Of a stretch of DNA of 64,000 nucleotides, positions 43,515-51,377 are shown one piece after another (positions within the stretch are counted from its first letter, which is position 1; each line of letters starts with the position of its first letter). A program made the translations under genes and the position numbers. The notes under the pieces are model-generated. The model was given only the letters and a program-made list of their open reading frames with translations. It was not told the origin of the DNA and ran no database searches. Location of the stretch: positions 1 through 64,000 of the forward strand of contig CAKTYE010000005.1 in NCBI GenBank assembly GCA_934631985.1, written 5' to 3'. The DNA is from an uncultured Clostridia bacterium. GTDB taxonomy: Bacteria; Bacillota; Clostridia; Christensenellales; Aristaeellaceae.

Positions 43515-43587
43515 GCGGCTAAGGGGGTATCCTCCTGCCGCCCACGAGGGCGACTGCCCACCTCCCCTTGCAGGGGGAGGCTTTTGG
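43515..43587. repeat. Dispersed hairpin repeat, bipartite
   Basis: GGTATCCTCCTGCCGCCC tail and stem are followed by CCTCCCC-ttgca-GGGGGAGG. This is the first of four repeat copies packed into 43515-43800. Confidence 0.75.
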
Positions 43588-43606
43588 CTCAGCGACCGCA
43601 GCATGT

Positions 43607-43656
43607 TGAAAAGGCTCCCCTGAAAGGGGAGCTGTCCCGAAGGGACTGAGGGGTTG
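43607..43656. repeat. Dispersed hairpin repeat, type B reversed
   Basis: AAAAGGCTCCCCTGAAAGGG, GAGC, then GTCCC-gaa-GGGAC and TGAGGGGTT. It is inverted relative to the copy at 43752-43800. Confidence 0.75.
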
Positions 43657-43677
43657 TATTGGGAGTTTGGAAGGATG

Positions 43678-43746
43678 CGGCTGTAAGAGTATCCTCCTGC
43701 CGCCCTCGGGGCGGCTGTCCTCCCTCTGCGGAGGAAGGCTTTGGGG
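43678..43746. repeat. Dispersed hairpin repeat, bipartite
   Basis: GAGTATCCTCCTGCCGCCCT, GGGCGGC, then CCTCCCTCTGCGGAGGAAGG. Same orientation as the copy at 43515. Confidence 0.8.
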
Positions 43747-43751
43747 GAGCG

Positions 43752-43800
43752 AAACCTCTCCGTCCCTTCGGGACACCTCCCCTTTCAGGGGAGGCTTTTG
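43752..43800. repeat. Dispersed hairpin repeat, type B
   Basis: AACCTCTCCGTCCCTTCGGG, then ACACCTCCCCTTTCAGGGG, identical over more than 40 bases to 24-72. Confidence 0.85.
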
Positions 43801-43856
43801 GTGCGGAGGGCGGCTGCATTGTGACCATGTTGCATAATAGATACTTTCAGTGTGAA

Positions 43857-44157
43857 TAACGTTTGCTGCACACGCCAATCCTAAGCGACAAGGCGTTTCG
43901 GCGGCTGTATACGGTCAGCTGCCGGAATGCCATGGAGCGGAACCGAAGGAATGCCCGGTTGTGTCCCCCCGGGAAGGCTCCGATCCAGGTGATGGCTGGG
44001 GGCATTCATGGGGTCCGGGGGCCAGCCTTAGTTACATGGAAAATTTGGCTGGCCCCCGGGCGGCTTTGCCCACTTTGCCCGAGTGCAAAGTGGGTCGTCC
44101 GTCCGCAGACGGACGAAATACTCTCTAGCCTATTGCCCATTGCGGTTGTGTGCCGCC
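43857..44157 (+). ncRNA. 330-nt structured repeat element, copy 3
   Basis: This is the shorter copy. It matches copies 1 and 2 from TAAC-TTTG through CTCTCTAGC and on to TGTGCCGCC, then diverges. Hairpin I carries two changes that become T-G and G-T pairs, tolerated only if this strand is the RNA. The CCCACTTTGC / GCAAAGTGGG stem has the C-G pair that replaces T-A of copy 2. It is followed by the 40-bp repeat at 44202-44242. It lies between four hairpin repeats and the PrsA-like gene. Confidence 0.62.
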
Positions 44158-44201
44158 AAGCCATTGCCACCCTTCCACAGCCCGCATATGCAGCAAAGAG
44201 T

Positions 44202-44242
44202 TTTCGCGTCTGCGGACGCGACCAGGGCTTTCCGATCGCCCT
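44202..44242. repeat. 40-bp two-hairpin repeat, copy 2
   Basis: CGCGTC-tgcg-GACGCG is followed by CCAGGGC-tttccgatc-GCCCTGG; it matches 15207-15247 with one difference. Confidence 0.7.
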
Positions 44243-44313
44243 GGACCTTCGGACTGGACCTTCGGAAGCTACATGCTGCTGCCTGCATACCTACCTCAAA
44301 TCATAATATAAAA

Positions 44314-44348
44314 GCGCCCCCACCGATGCTTTCCATCGGTGGGGGCGC
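44314..44348 (-). terminator. Terminator of PrsA-like gene
   Basis: GCGCCCCCACCGATG and CATCGGTGGGGGCGC form a 15-bp perfect stem with TTTT on the minus strand. Confidence 0.9.
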
Positions 44349-44367
44349 ACTTTCATTTCACAGAAGA

Positions 44368-45906
44368 TCAGTCATCCAGCAGGGCGCGGTTGGTGGTCAC
44401 CTTGGCCTCGCTGACCCAGGTCTCCTCCTGCGCATTGTAGACCTCGTTCTGCTTGGTGGACAGCAGCTCGCTCTGCAGCGCATCGCGAACCGTATCCAGC
44501 TCCACAGCGCCCTCGGTCACATCGCTGGTGTATTGCAGGATATGCGTGCCGAACTGGGTGTTCACCTTGCCAGACACATCGCCCACCTTCTCCAGCGCCA
44601 GCGCAGCCGCCAGGAAGTCGCTGTCAAAGGAGGTGTAGCCCTCGCACACCGCATAGCCGCCATTCTTGCGGGCGGTCGCATCCGCCGCCATGCCGCTATC
44701 CTGATTGTACTCGTCGATCAGCGCATCAAAGTCCGCACCAGCATTCAGCTTTTCCAGAATCTCGTCCGCCTGTGCGCTCAGGTGATTCCAGCCGTTCTCC
44801 TTGGCCTGCGCCAGCTGCTCCTGATAGAAGCTCAGCTCCGCCTTGGCCTGCGCCAGTTGCTTCGCCAGATCCTGCGCGTCCTCGCTCACCTCAGCGGTGA
44901 AGTTCGCGGTCAGGTCGGTCACCGTTGCAACGGTGGAAACAGGCAGGTCGCTGGCAGTCGCCAAATCGGTCGCGGTCGCCACATCCTCGGCAGGAGCTGC
45001 CGCGGGAGCCTCCAGGGTCACAGACACCTGCTCCACCAGCTCGTCCGCCGTCACACCCGCATCCGTGCCCAGCGCAGTGTTCAGGCTGGAGGTCAGGGTG
45101 GAAATCGCCGTGTTCTTGTCGGAGATGGCACTGTTCAGCGCATCGATGGTCGCCTGATCCTCGTCAGAGAACTTCAGCAGGATCTGCTTGACCATGCGCA
45201 CGCCAGCGGGCGCATAGTACACGGTGGTGCCGTTGTTCTTCGCGGTGACGTAAGAGGTGGGCGTCGCATCGTAGGTGGCCTTCTGCTCGGCAACCTTCTT
45301 GTCGAAGCCGGTCTTCAGCTCATCCTCGGAAATCTCCACCGTGGAGGTGATGGATTCCTTCAGCTTGTCCAGCGCCTTGGTGGTCTTCTGGTTCTCCACA
45401 TAGAGGTCGCGGGTGTAGCCCAGCTCGGTCGTCTTGGCCTCCACTGCCGCGTCCAGCTCGTCGCCGGTCAGCTCGGTGTCCGCGAAGTACTGGGACTGCA
45501 CAGAACTCTTGATGCTCGTCCAGTTCTTGTCCGCAGCGGACTCGATCTCAGCCAGCTCCTCGTCGGTGAAGTCGTACATGCCCAGCTCATGCGCCTTCAG
45601 GGTCAGCACGGCATCGGACACCAGGGAGTTCATCACGCTGTCCTTCGCCTCGGCAATGACCGTAGCGCTGGTGGTGTCATAGTTGTAGCCAAGCCTGCTG
45701 TACAGGTAGGACATATAGTTCAGCTGATAGTCCACCTGATTGAGCACCTGGCTCTTGGTGTACACGATGTCCTCGCCGCCGGCGGGGTTGGAAACGCGGA
45801 TGACCTCCCGGGCCAGATCGACCGAGGAGTCCTTTTCGATGAGGGCGCAGCCAGTCAAAAGCATGGAAACGACCAGCATGCACGCCAGGAAAGCCTTTTT
45901 ACGCAC
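44368..45906 (-). CDS. PrsA/SurA-like peptidyl-prolyl isomerase lipoprotein
   Basis: This 512-aa extracytoplasmic foldase has lipobox LLTGC at residues 16-20. A SurA-N-like helical region runs to about residue 230. The parvulin domain begins with the strand GVRMVKQILLKFSD (about 235-248). A 140-residue Ala/Thr/Gln-rich, partly coiled-coil stretch interrupts it, and it resumes with DEILEKLNAGADFDALIDEY and NTQFGTHILQYT (His of the active-site strand). The start is GTG 45906, with GGAGAG upstream; the frame extends to 46014 with no ribosome site. The promoter is at 45956-45985. Confidence 0.88.
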   Translation of the reverse strand: MRKKAFLACMLVVSMLLTGCALIEKDSSVDLAREVIRVSNPAGGEDIVYTKSQVLNQVDYQLNYMSYLYSRLGYNYDTTSATVIAEAKDSVMNSLVSDAVLTLKAHELGMYDFTDEELAEIESAADKNWTSIKSSVQSQYFADTELTGDELDAAVEAKTTELGYTRDLYVENQKTTKALDKLKESITSTVEISEDELKTGFDKKVAEQKATYDATPTSYVTAKNNGTTVYYAPAGVRMVKQILLKFSDEDQATIDALNSAISDKNTAISTLTSSLNTALGTDAGVTADELVEQVSVTLEAPAAAPAEDVATATDLATASDLPVSTVATVTDLTANFTAEVSEDAQDLAKQLAQAKAELSFYQEQLAQAKENGWNHLSAQADEILEKLNAGADFDALIDEYNQDSGMAADATARKNGGYAVCEGYTSFDSDFLAAALALEKVGDVSGKVNTQFGTHILQYTSDVTEGAVELDTVRDALQSELLSTKQNEVYNAQEETWVSEAKVTTNRALLDD

Positions 45907-45955
45907 GATACGTCTCTCCAATCTGTGAAAGTAGTTGACAGAGGTCACTTTGCCT

Positions 45956-45985
45956 ATTATAGCGCATGGTATGCGGGAATGGCAA
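45956..45985 (-). promoter_or_regulatory. Promoter of PrsA-like gene
   Basis: Minus strand: the -35 is TTGCCA, the spacer 18 bp and the -10 TATAAT. Confidence 0.65.
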
Positions 45986-46042
45986 GGAAAATTCCTGCAT
46001 TTTCTGGAAAACAATTGTAAACGAATGATGAATAAGCGCGGA

Positions 46043-46888
46043 TCACATGCCCGCGGAAAGCAGCCGCCGGGGCGATGCGCCGTAGCAGCGCGTGAAGGCC
46101 TCCGAAAAATAGCTGGCGCTGTTAAAGCCGCTGCTCAGCGCAGCCTCGGTGATGGAGCTGCCCGCACGGATCAGCTCGCTGGCCCGGGCCAGACGATAGT
46201 GCGTCAAGTAAAGGTTCGGGGTGGTGTGCAGCTTTTCCCGAAAAATGGCGCAGCAGCGGCTTCGGCATACATTGCCCGCCGCCGCAATATCCGCCAGCAG
46301 CACATGCCCCGTGTAATGCCGCTGGATATGCCCCGTCATGCGCCGCAGCACGGCCCAGTCCGGGTCCGCTGTGCTGGAGGTGGTGTTGCGCTGGATCGCC
46401 AGATGAAGCAACTGCGCCGCAGCCGCCTGAAACAGAAAAGCGTCCTCTGCGCCAGTAAACCCGCACATGCAGTTTATGGCAGCATGCGCCGCCGCATCCT
46501 GCGCGGTGAAGCGCCACCAGTCGTTGCTGTTGTCAGCAGTCAGGCGGTCGATGGCGGCGGCAATGGGGACCGTTCCGCCAAAGATCAGCGGATGGAACAC
46601 CGCATAGCGATAGCTGCATTCCTGATGCGCCGCAGAAAACCCGTAATGCAGCCGCCCGCCGTTGACCAGAATGCCGTCTCCCCGCGCCAAATGCACCGTC
46701 TGCCCGTTCACATAGTAGTCGCAGTCGTTGTCATCCGCCACAAACACCTCAAAGTCGGGATGCCAGTGACATTCCGCCATATAGCTGGCGTAGCCGGAAA
46801 GCCGCCACGCGCCCGCCCGGACCGGAAAATCCGGGCAATTGTAGGCAAGAATTTCCGAACCGTCCGAGCGCCGTGCAATGCCTGCCAT
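46043..46888 (-). CDS. AraC-family transcriptional regulator
   Basis: This 281-aa regulator has an N-terminal cupin-like sensing domain (about residues 20-110, HPDFEVFVADDNDCDYYVNG) and a C-terminal double helix-turn-helix (about 185-281: LLADIAAAGNVCRSRCCAIF and ITEAALSSGFNSASYFSEAF). The start is ATG 46888, with GAGGTGG upstream. It is divergent from the MATE-acetyltransferase operon with 113 bp between starts, so it probably controls that operon. The -10 boxes of both sides are visible (46920-46925 minus, 46960-46965 plus). The ligand is unknown. Confidence 0.9.
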   Translation of the reverse strand: MAGIARRSDGSEILAYNCPDFPVRAGAWRLSGYASYMAECHWHPDFEVFVADDNDCDYYVNGQTVHLARGDGILVNGGRLHYGFSAAHQECSYRYAVFHPLIFGGTVPIAAAIDRLTADNSNDWWRFTAQDAAAHAAINCMCGFTGAEDAFLFQAAAAQLLHLAIQRNTTSSTADPDWAVLRRMTGHIQRHYTGHVLLADIAAAGNVCRSRCCAIFREKLHTTPNLYLTHYRLARASELIRAGSSITEAALSSGFNSASYFSEAFTRCYGASPRRLLSAGM

Positions 46889-46947
46889 ACGCCACCTCAA
46901 AAATACGATTGTTAAAGTTATTATAGCACATTGTGAAAGAAAAGAAA

Positions 46948-46992
46948 GACCGTCCATGCTATAATAGCTGCGATTTTTCAAGCAAGGACGGT
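46948..46992. promoter_or_regulatory. Dyad flanking the MATE -10 box
   Basis: GACCGTCC (46948-46955) and GGACGGTT (46985-46992) flank TATAAT at 46960-46965. The left arm lies upstream of any transcript, so a protein site is more likely than an RNA hairpin. Confidence 0.4.
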
Positions 46993-47001
46993 TTTTCATC
47001 C

Positions 47002-48363
47002 ATGGAGAAAGACACCTTTCAGCGGCGGCTGTGGGCCATCGTGCTGCCCGTAGCCTTGCAGCAGCTGCTCACCTCCTTGGTCGGCGCTTCCGACGCGCTG
47101 ATGCTGGGCATGCTGGATCAGGCTTCCCTGTCGGCGGTATCCCTTGCCACGCAGATCCAGTTTGTGCTGAACCTTTTCCTGTACCCCCTCACCATTGGCG
47201 CAACGGTGCTGGCGGCACAGTATTGGGGCAAGCACGACGCTGAGACCGTGGCCCAGGTGCAGGGCATTGCGCTGCGCTGCTCCATGGTGATCTCCACCCT
47301 GTTTTTCCTGGCTGCCCTGTGCATCCCGGAAATGCTGATGCTTTTATTTACCAATGACACTGCGCTGGTCGCCCTGGGCGTACCCTATCTGCGCATCGTC
47401 AGCTTCTCCTACCTGTGCAGCGGATGGACGCAGATCGTGCTGTGCATTATGAAGAATTCCGGACGGGTGGTGCGCTCCACAGTCTACAGCGTCACCGCCA
47501 TGGTCGGCAACCTGATCCTGAACACCATCCTGATTTTCGGCATGCTGGGCGCACCCGCCATGGGCATTCGCGGCGCGGCGCTGGCTACGTCCATTTCACA
47601 GTTTATGGTATTGGTGCTGGTCATGCTGGAGAACCGCCGTCCCGGAGTCATCAAGCTGCGCTGGCACGACCTGGTGCATCCGCCCAAGCGCCTGCACCGC
47701 ACCTTCTGGAAGCACACCCTGCCTATGCTGCTGAACAACCTCAGCTGGGGCTTCGGCTTTACCATGACCTCCGTGATCATGGGTCACCTCGGCTCCGATG
47801 CGGTCGCCGCCAGCGCCATGGCGCAGATCGTGCGCAACGTTGCCGAATGCGTCTGCTCCGGCATTGCCGCCGGTGCAGGCATCTTGGTGGGCAACGAGCT
47901 GGGTGCGGGCCATCTGGAGCAGGCCAGGCGCTACGGTGGCAAGCTTTGCCGCCTTTCCGCGCTGGCGGGAGGCATTTCCGGTGGGGTGGTGCTGTGCGTA
48001 AGTCCGCTGATTCTCCGCTATGCCAGCAGTCTCAGCCCGCAGGCGCACGATTACCTGCGCTTCATGCTCATTGTCAGCAGCTATTACCTGATTGGGCGCT
48101 CACTCAATTCCACCGTCATCTGCGGTATTTTCTCGGCGGGTGGCGACACGGTGTTCGGCCTGAAGTGCGACACCATCAACATGTGGCTGGTGATCGTTCC
48201 CATGGGCCTGCTGGCTGCCTTTGTGCTGAAGCTGCCGGTCCCAGTGGTCTATTTTCTGCTGAACCTGGATGAATTTACCAAGATTCCCGCCGAATGGCTG
48301 CACTATCGCAAATACAAATGGGTACGCAATTTGACCGTAGACGCAAAGGAGGAAGCCGCATGA
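47002..48363 (+). CDS. MATE family efflux transporter
   Basis: This 453-aa, 12-helix exporter has first-repeat AIVLPVALQQLLTSLVGASD and second-repeat HTLPMLLNNLSWGFGFTMTS segments. It belongs to the same superfamily as the genes at 6775 and 49872 but is only distantly similar to them. The start is ATG 47002; AAGGA is present but about 14 nt away, so initiation may be weak. The frame extends upstream to 46933, which lies inside the promoter. It is coupled to the downstream acetyltransferase by a 4-bp overlap and probably controlled by the divergent AraC protein. Confidence 0.92.
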   Translation: MEKDTFQRRLWAIVLPVALQQLLTSLVGASDALMLGMLDQASLSAVSLATQIQFVLNLFLYPLTIGATVLAAQYWGKHDAETVAQVQGIALRCSMVISTLFFLAALCIPEMLMLLFTNDTALVALGVPYLRIVSFSYLCSGWTQIVLCIMKNSGRVVRSTVYSVTAMVGNLILNTILIFGMLGAPAMGIRGAALATSISQFMVLVLVMLENRRPGVIKLRWHDLVHPPKRLHRTFWKHTLPMLLNNLSWGFGFTMTSVIMGHLGSDAVAASAMAQIVRNVAECVCSGIAAGAGILVGNELGAGHLEQARRYGGKLCRLSALAGGISGGVVLCVSPLILRYASSLSPQAHDYLRFMLIVSSYYLIGRSLNSTVICGIFSAGGDTVFGLKCDTINMWLVIVPMGLLAAFVLKLPVPVVYFLLNLDEFTKIPAEWLHYRKYKWVRNLTVDAKEEAA

Positions 48364-48995
48364 ACAATATCGAACGCCGCGATGCTGGCATGGTCTACAT
48401 CTCGGACGACGCCGTGATGAACGAGCAGAAGGTCTGCCGCCGCCGCATCAACCGCCTGAATCACCTGAACCCGGACGACTTCGACGAAATTCGGGAAGCC
48501 GTGAAGGAACTGCTCGGCACCTCGGAAGGCGCATTCATCAATCCGCCGTTCTTCTGTGACTATGGCTCCCACATCCATGTGGGCAAGAATTTCTATGCCA
48601 ACTACAACTGTACCGTGCTGGACGTAGCGAAAGTCTACATTGGCGACAACTGCCTGTTTGGTCCGAACGTGGGCGTGTACACCGCAGGCCATCCCATTCA
48701 TCCCGCTACCCGCAATACCGCCTATGAATACGGCATCCCCGTCACCATCGGCGATAACGTGTGGGTGGGCGCTGGCAGCATCATTCTCCCCGGCGTGACC
48801 ATCGGCAGCAATGTTGTCATCGGCGCAGGCAGCGTAGTGACCAAGGATATTCCCGACTGGGTCGTTGCCGCAGGCAACCCCTGCAAGGTCATCCGCAAGA
48901 TCACCGACGAGGATCGCCGCACCTATTTCCGCGGACAGCCCATTGACGACGAAGCCTGGGCAGAGATCTGCCGTGTGAATGGCTGGGAAAGGTAA
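48360..48995 (+). CDS. Maltose/galactoside O-acetyltransferase
   Basis: This 211-aa left-handed beta-helix acetyltransferase of the Maa/LacA type transfers acetyl from acetyl-CoA to sugars. A maltose-acetyltransferase N-terminal cap (residues 5-55) precedes hexapeptide repeats such as IGDNCLFGPNVGVYTAGHPI, which contains the catalytic His (AGHP), and GDNVWVGAGSIILPGVTIGS. AAGGAGG lies upstream. It is second in the operon with the MATE exporter. The pairing may indicate modification and export of a sugar or toxic analogue (inference). Confidence 0.93.
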   Translation: MNNIERRDAGMVYISDDAVMNEQKVCRRRINRLNHLNPDDFDEIREAVKELLGTSEGAFINPPFFCDYGSHIHVGKNFYANYNCTVLDVAKVYIGDNCLFGPNVGVYTAGHPIHPATRNTAYEYGIPVTIGDNVWVGAGSIILPGVTIGSNVVIGAGSVVTKDIPDWVVAAGNPCKVIRKITDEDRRTYFRGQPIDDEAWAEICRVNGWER

Positions 48996-49030
48996 ACAAC
49001 GGATACTCGCCACGCAAATGCGCAAACAAC

Positions 49031-49067
49031 AGGGCAGCGCCGATAAAAAGCGCGGCCCTATTCTTTT
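49031..49067 (+). terminator. Terminator after acetyltransferase
   Basis: The AGGGC-a-GCGC / GCGC-g-GCCCT stem is followed by ATTCTTTT. Confidence 0.75.
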
Positions 49068-49082
49068 AATCTTCGCCCCGAC

Positions 49083-49145
49083 CAAAGCCTCCCTCCGCAG
49101 AGGGAGGACAGCCGCCCCGAGGACGGCAGGAGGATATTCTCACAG
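49083..49145. repeat. Dispersed hairpin repeat, bipartite
   Basis: CCAAAGCCTCCCTCCGCAGA, GGGAGG, then GCCGCCC-cga-GGACGGC and the tail AGGAGGATATTCTC. This is the canonical form. Confidence 0.8.
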
Positions 49146-49213
49146 CTGCATCCACCCACCCCTCGCATCAAGGCCACACCCCCGTCACCGTCCCTCTCAT
49201 CAGCTCTCAAACC

Positions 49214-49795
49214 TCACTTCACCTGCACCAGCCCATCCCGCGAGCAGCACAGATAAACGCGGCTGCCGGGCAGGCGGGGTAGCCGCACCTCTCGTCCCTG
49301 CTCCGGATACAGACGCACCAGCAGATAGCGATCCCAGCTGACCACGGCGGCGAAGGCAAAGAAATGCTCCTTCTCCATGGGGTGGTCAAAGGTCAGGTAC
49401 CATTCCCCGTCAGAATCCTCCACATGCACAGCATGGTCGGCGTCGGCGGGGCGCGGGATCAGGGGCGTGAGGGGCCGTCCGCAGCAGCTCAGGGTCGCCG
49501 CACCGGCGGCGGTTAGCACGTTGCCGCAGCAGGGGCAGCGGTAAAATTGCATACGCTTCATGTTTCCAGTCTCCTTTGCTTCCGGGCGAAGCTCTCCGGC
49601 AAGCAGCGCAGCTGCGTCCACGTTGGTCATCCGGGCCAGTGCGCCGATCAGCGACAGGTCGGGACAGCCGCGTCCGCATTCCCACTTGGAAACGGTCTTG
49701 GCGCACACGCCCAAACGGTCGCCCAGCGCCTGCTGCGTCCAGCCATGCTCCAGCCGCAATTGGCGGATCAGGCAGCCCATCTTCTGACAATCCAT
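49214..49795 (-). CDS. XRE regulator fused to desulfoferrodoxin-like domain
   Basis: This 193-aa fusion has an N-terminal HTH_3 (residues 7-60, WTQQALGDRLGVCAKTVSKW). The middle is a desulforedoxin-like centre, RCPCCGNVLTAAGAATLSCC (CxxC then CC). The C-terminus resembles the superoxide-reductase domain: DHPMEKEHFFAF keeps two His ligands, and VYLCCSRDGLV keeps the Cys but has Asp where the last His ligand is expected. This suggests an iron-based redox sensor rather than an enzyme (inference). The next gene on the same strand direction is upstream MATE. No clear ribosome site was seen. Confidence 0.8.
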   Translation of the reverse strand: MDCQKMGCLIRQLRLEHGWTQQALGDRLGVCAKTVSKWECGRGCPDLSLIGALARMTNVDAAALLAGELRPEAKETGNMKRMQFYRCPCCGNVLTAAGAATLSCCGRPLTPLIPRPADADHAVHVEDSDGEWYLTFDHPMEKEHFFAFAAVVSWDRYLLVRLYPEQGREVRLPRLPGSRVYLCCSRDGLVQVK

Positions 49796-49871
49796 GTCTT
49801 CGCCCTCCTTTTCGGGAGCAAGTATAGCGTATGTGCAGGGGAAAAGCTATCCACGAACCGTAGACAGGACA

Positions 49872-51209
49872 TTACTTCGCGCCAAAGCTGCGTCGGTTCC
49901 ACATGCCGCTGTAGTAGAAAATGGCGGACAGCGCCGTAGAGATGACCCAGCCCACGGGCCACGCCATCCAAATGCCCACGCTGCCCCATAATCCGCTGAA
50001 CACCCGGGCCAGCACCACCCGCAGAAACAGATCGGTGAAGGTGGAAATCATAAAATAGCGCATGACGCCTGCGCCGCGCAGAATGCCGTCGCACACCAGC
50101 TTCAGCGCCAGCAGGGGATAGCAGGGGGCGACGATCAGCAGAAACTGCATGCCCTCGGCAAGGGTCGCGCCGATGGGATTTTCCAGAAACGCGCCCACCA
50201 GCGGGCCGCGCAGCAGGGTAAAGACCAGCGACATGCTGACGCTCAGCACCAGGCCGATGGCAAGTCCCGCATGGTTGCCGGAGCGGATGCGCTCCTTTTT
50301 GCCTGCACCGAGGTTCTGCGCGGTGTAGGTGGACATGGCGTTCGCCAGCGTGTTCATGGCGGTGGTGGCGAAGTTATTGACCTTCACTGCTGCGGCATAG
50401 CCCGCAATGGTGGCGGTGCCGAAGGTGTTCACTGTGCCTTGAATAAGGATATTGCCCACGGAAATGAAGCTTTGCTGCAAAATGCTGGGGACGGCGATCA
50501 TGCCGATCTTTTCCAGCAGCAGGAAGGAGAACCGCTTGTGGGGGGCCTGCGGCAGCTTATGCAGCCGCCGGGACAGCGCCAGCAGCGCACAAACGCAGCT
50601 CACGCCCTGGCACAGGAAGGTTGCCCAGGCAACGCCCTCCACACCCATGCCGCCCGCCGTGACAAAGAGAATGTCCACGGCGATGTTCGTCAGGGAGGAA
50701 ACCATCAGGAACAGGAAGGGGGTGCGGGAATCGCCCATGGCGGAGAAAATCCCTGTAGCTATATTGTAGAAGAAAAGAAACAGCAGCCCGCCCGTGTAGA
50801 TGTTTAGATAGGACAGGGTGGCGGGCATCAACTCCACGGGGGTGTGGATGGCGGTCAGCAGCGCGGGGGTCAGCAGAAAGCCAGCACCCATCAGCACAAG
50901 GCACAGGATGCCGCTGGCAATGAAGGTGGTGCTGACGGCGGTGCGCAGCTCGCCGTATTCCTTTGCGCCGAACAGCAGGGACAGCACTACGTTGCACCCC
51001 ACATTGCAGCCAAAGGCGAAGGCCAGATAGATCAGCGTCACCTCATAGGCGTTGCCCACGGCGGCAAGCGCCGCATCGCCGAGAAAACGCCCCGCCACAA
51101 AGCTGTCGGCAAGGTTGTAAAGCTGCTGAAAGACGATGCTGCCCAGCAGCGGCAGAGAATAACGAACCAGCGCGTGGCTGGGCTTGCCCAGGGTCAGGTC
51201 ACGATTCAT
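49872..51209 (-). CDS. MATE family efflux transporter
   Basis: This 445-aa exporter is the third MATE gene here and the closest to the 6775 gene: LVRYSLPLLGSIVFQQLYNL at residues 13-32 and VPSILQQSFISVGNILIQGT in the second half. FSAMGDSRTPF and ILRGAGVMR are the loop motifs. The start is ATG 51209, with AAGGAGG 10 nt upstream; a longer open frame continuing to 52145 is a shadow of the opposite gene. The XRE-desulfoferrodoxin gene follows 76 bp downstream on the same strand and may be co-transcribed. Confidence 0.92.
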   Translation of the reverse strand: MNRDLTLGKPSHALVRYSLPLLGSIVFQQLYNLADSFVAGRFLGDAALAAVGNAYEVTLIYLAFAFGCNVGCNVVLSLLFGAKEYGELRTAVSTTFIASGILCLVLMGAGFLLTPALLTAIHTPVELMPATLSYLNIYTGGLLFLFFYNIATGIFSAMGDSRTPFLFLMVSSLTNIAVDILFVTAGGMGVEGVAWATFLCQGVSCVCALLALSRRLHKLPQAPHKRFSFLLLEKIGMIAVPSILQQSFISVGNILIQGTVNTFGTATIAGYAAAVKVNNFATTAMNTLANAMSTYTAQNLGAGKKERIRSGNHAGLAIGLVLSVSMSLVFTLLRGPLVGAFLENPIGATLAEGMQFLLIVAPCYPLLALKLVCDGILRGAGVMRYFMISTFTDLFLRVVLARVFSGLWGSVGIWMAWPVGWVISTALSAIFYYSGMWNRRSFGAK

Positions 51210-51239
51210 GCGCGGGATACCTCCTTGTAAATCCTGTGC

Positions 51240-51268
51240 AGTATAACGCGGGACACGCGGCCTGTAAA
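51240..51268 (-). promoter_or_regulatory. Promoter of third MATE gene
   Basis: Minus strand: the -35 is TTTACA, the spacer 17 bp and the -10 TATACT. Confidence 0.65.
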
Positions 51269-51307
51269 GTAGGAACGGAAAAATTTTGGAAACGACAGAA
51301 ATAGACA

Positions 51308-51336
51308 TTGCGGGGGCGATGGAGGTGTGATAATAT
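51308..51336 (+). promoter_or_regulatory. Promoter candidate of LPXTG lipoprotein
   Basis: The -35 is TTGCGG, the spacer 17 bp and the -10 TAATAT. The -35 is weak. Confidence 0.4.
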
Positions 51337-51377
51337 GAAAATGGTATGTAGACCAAAGCTGAAAAGAGGGCTTTGCC

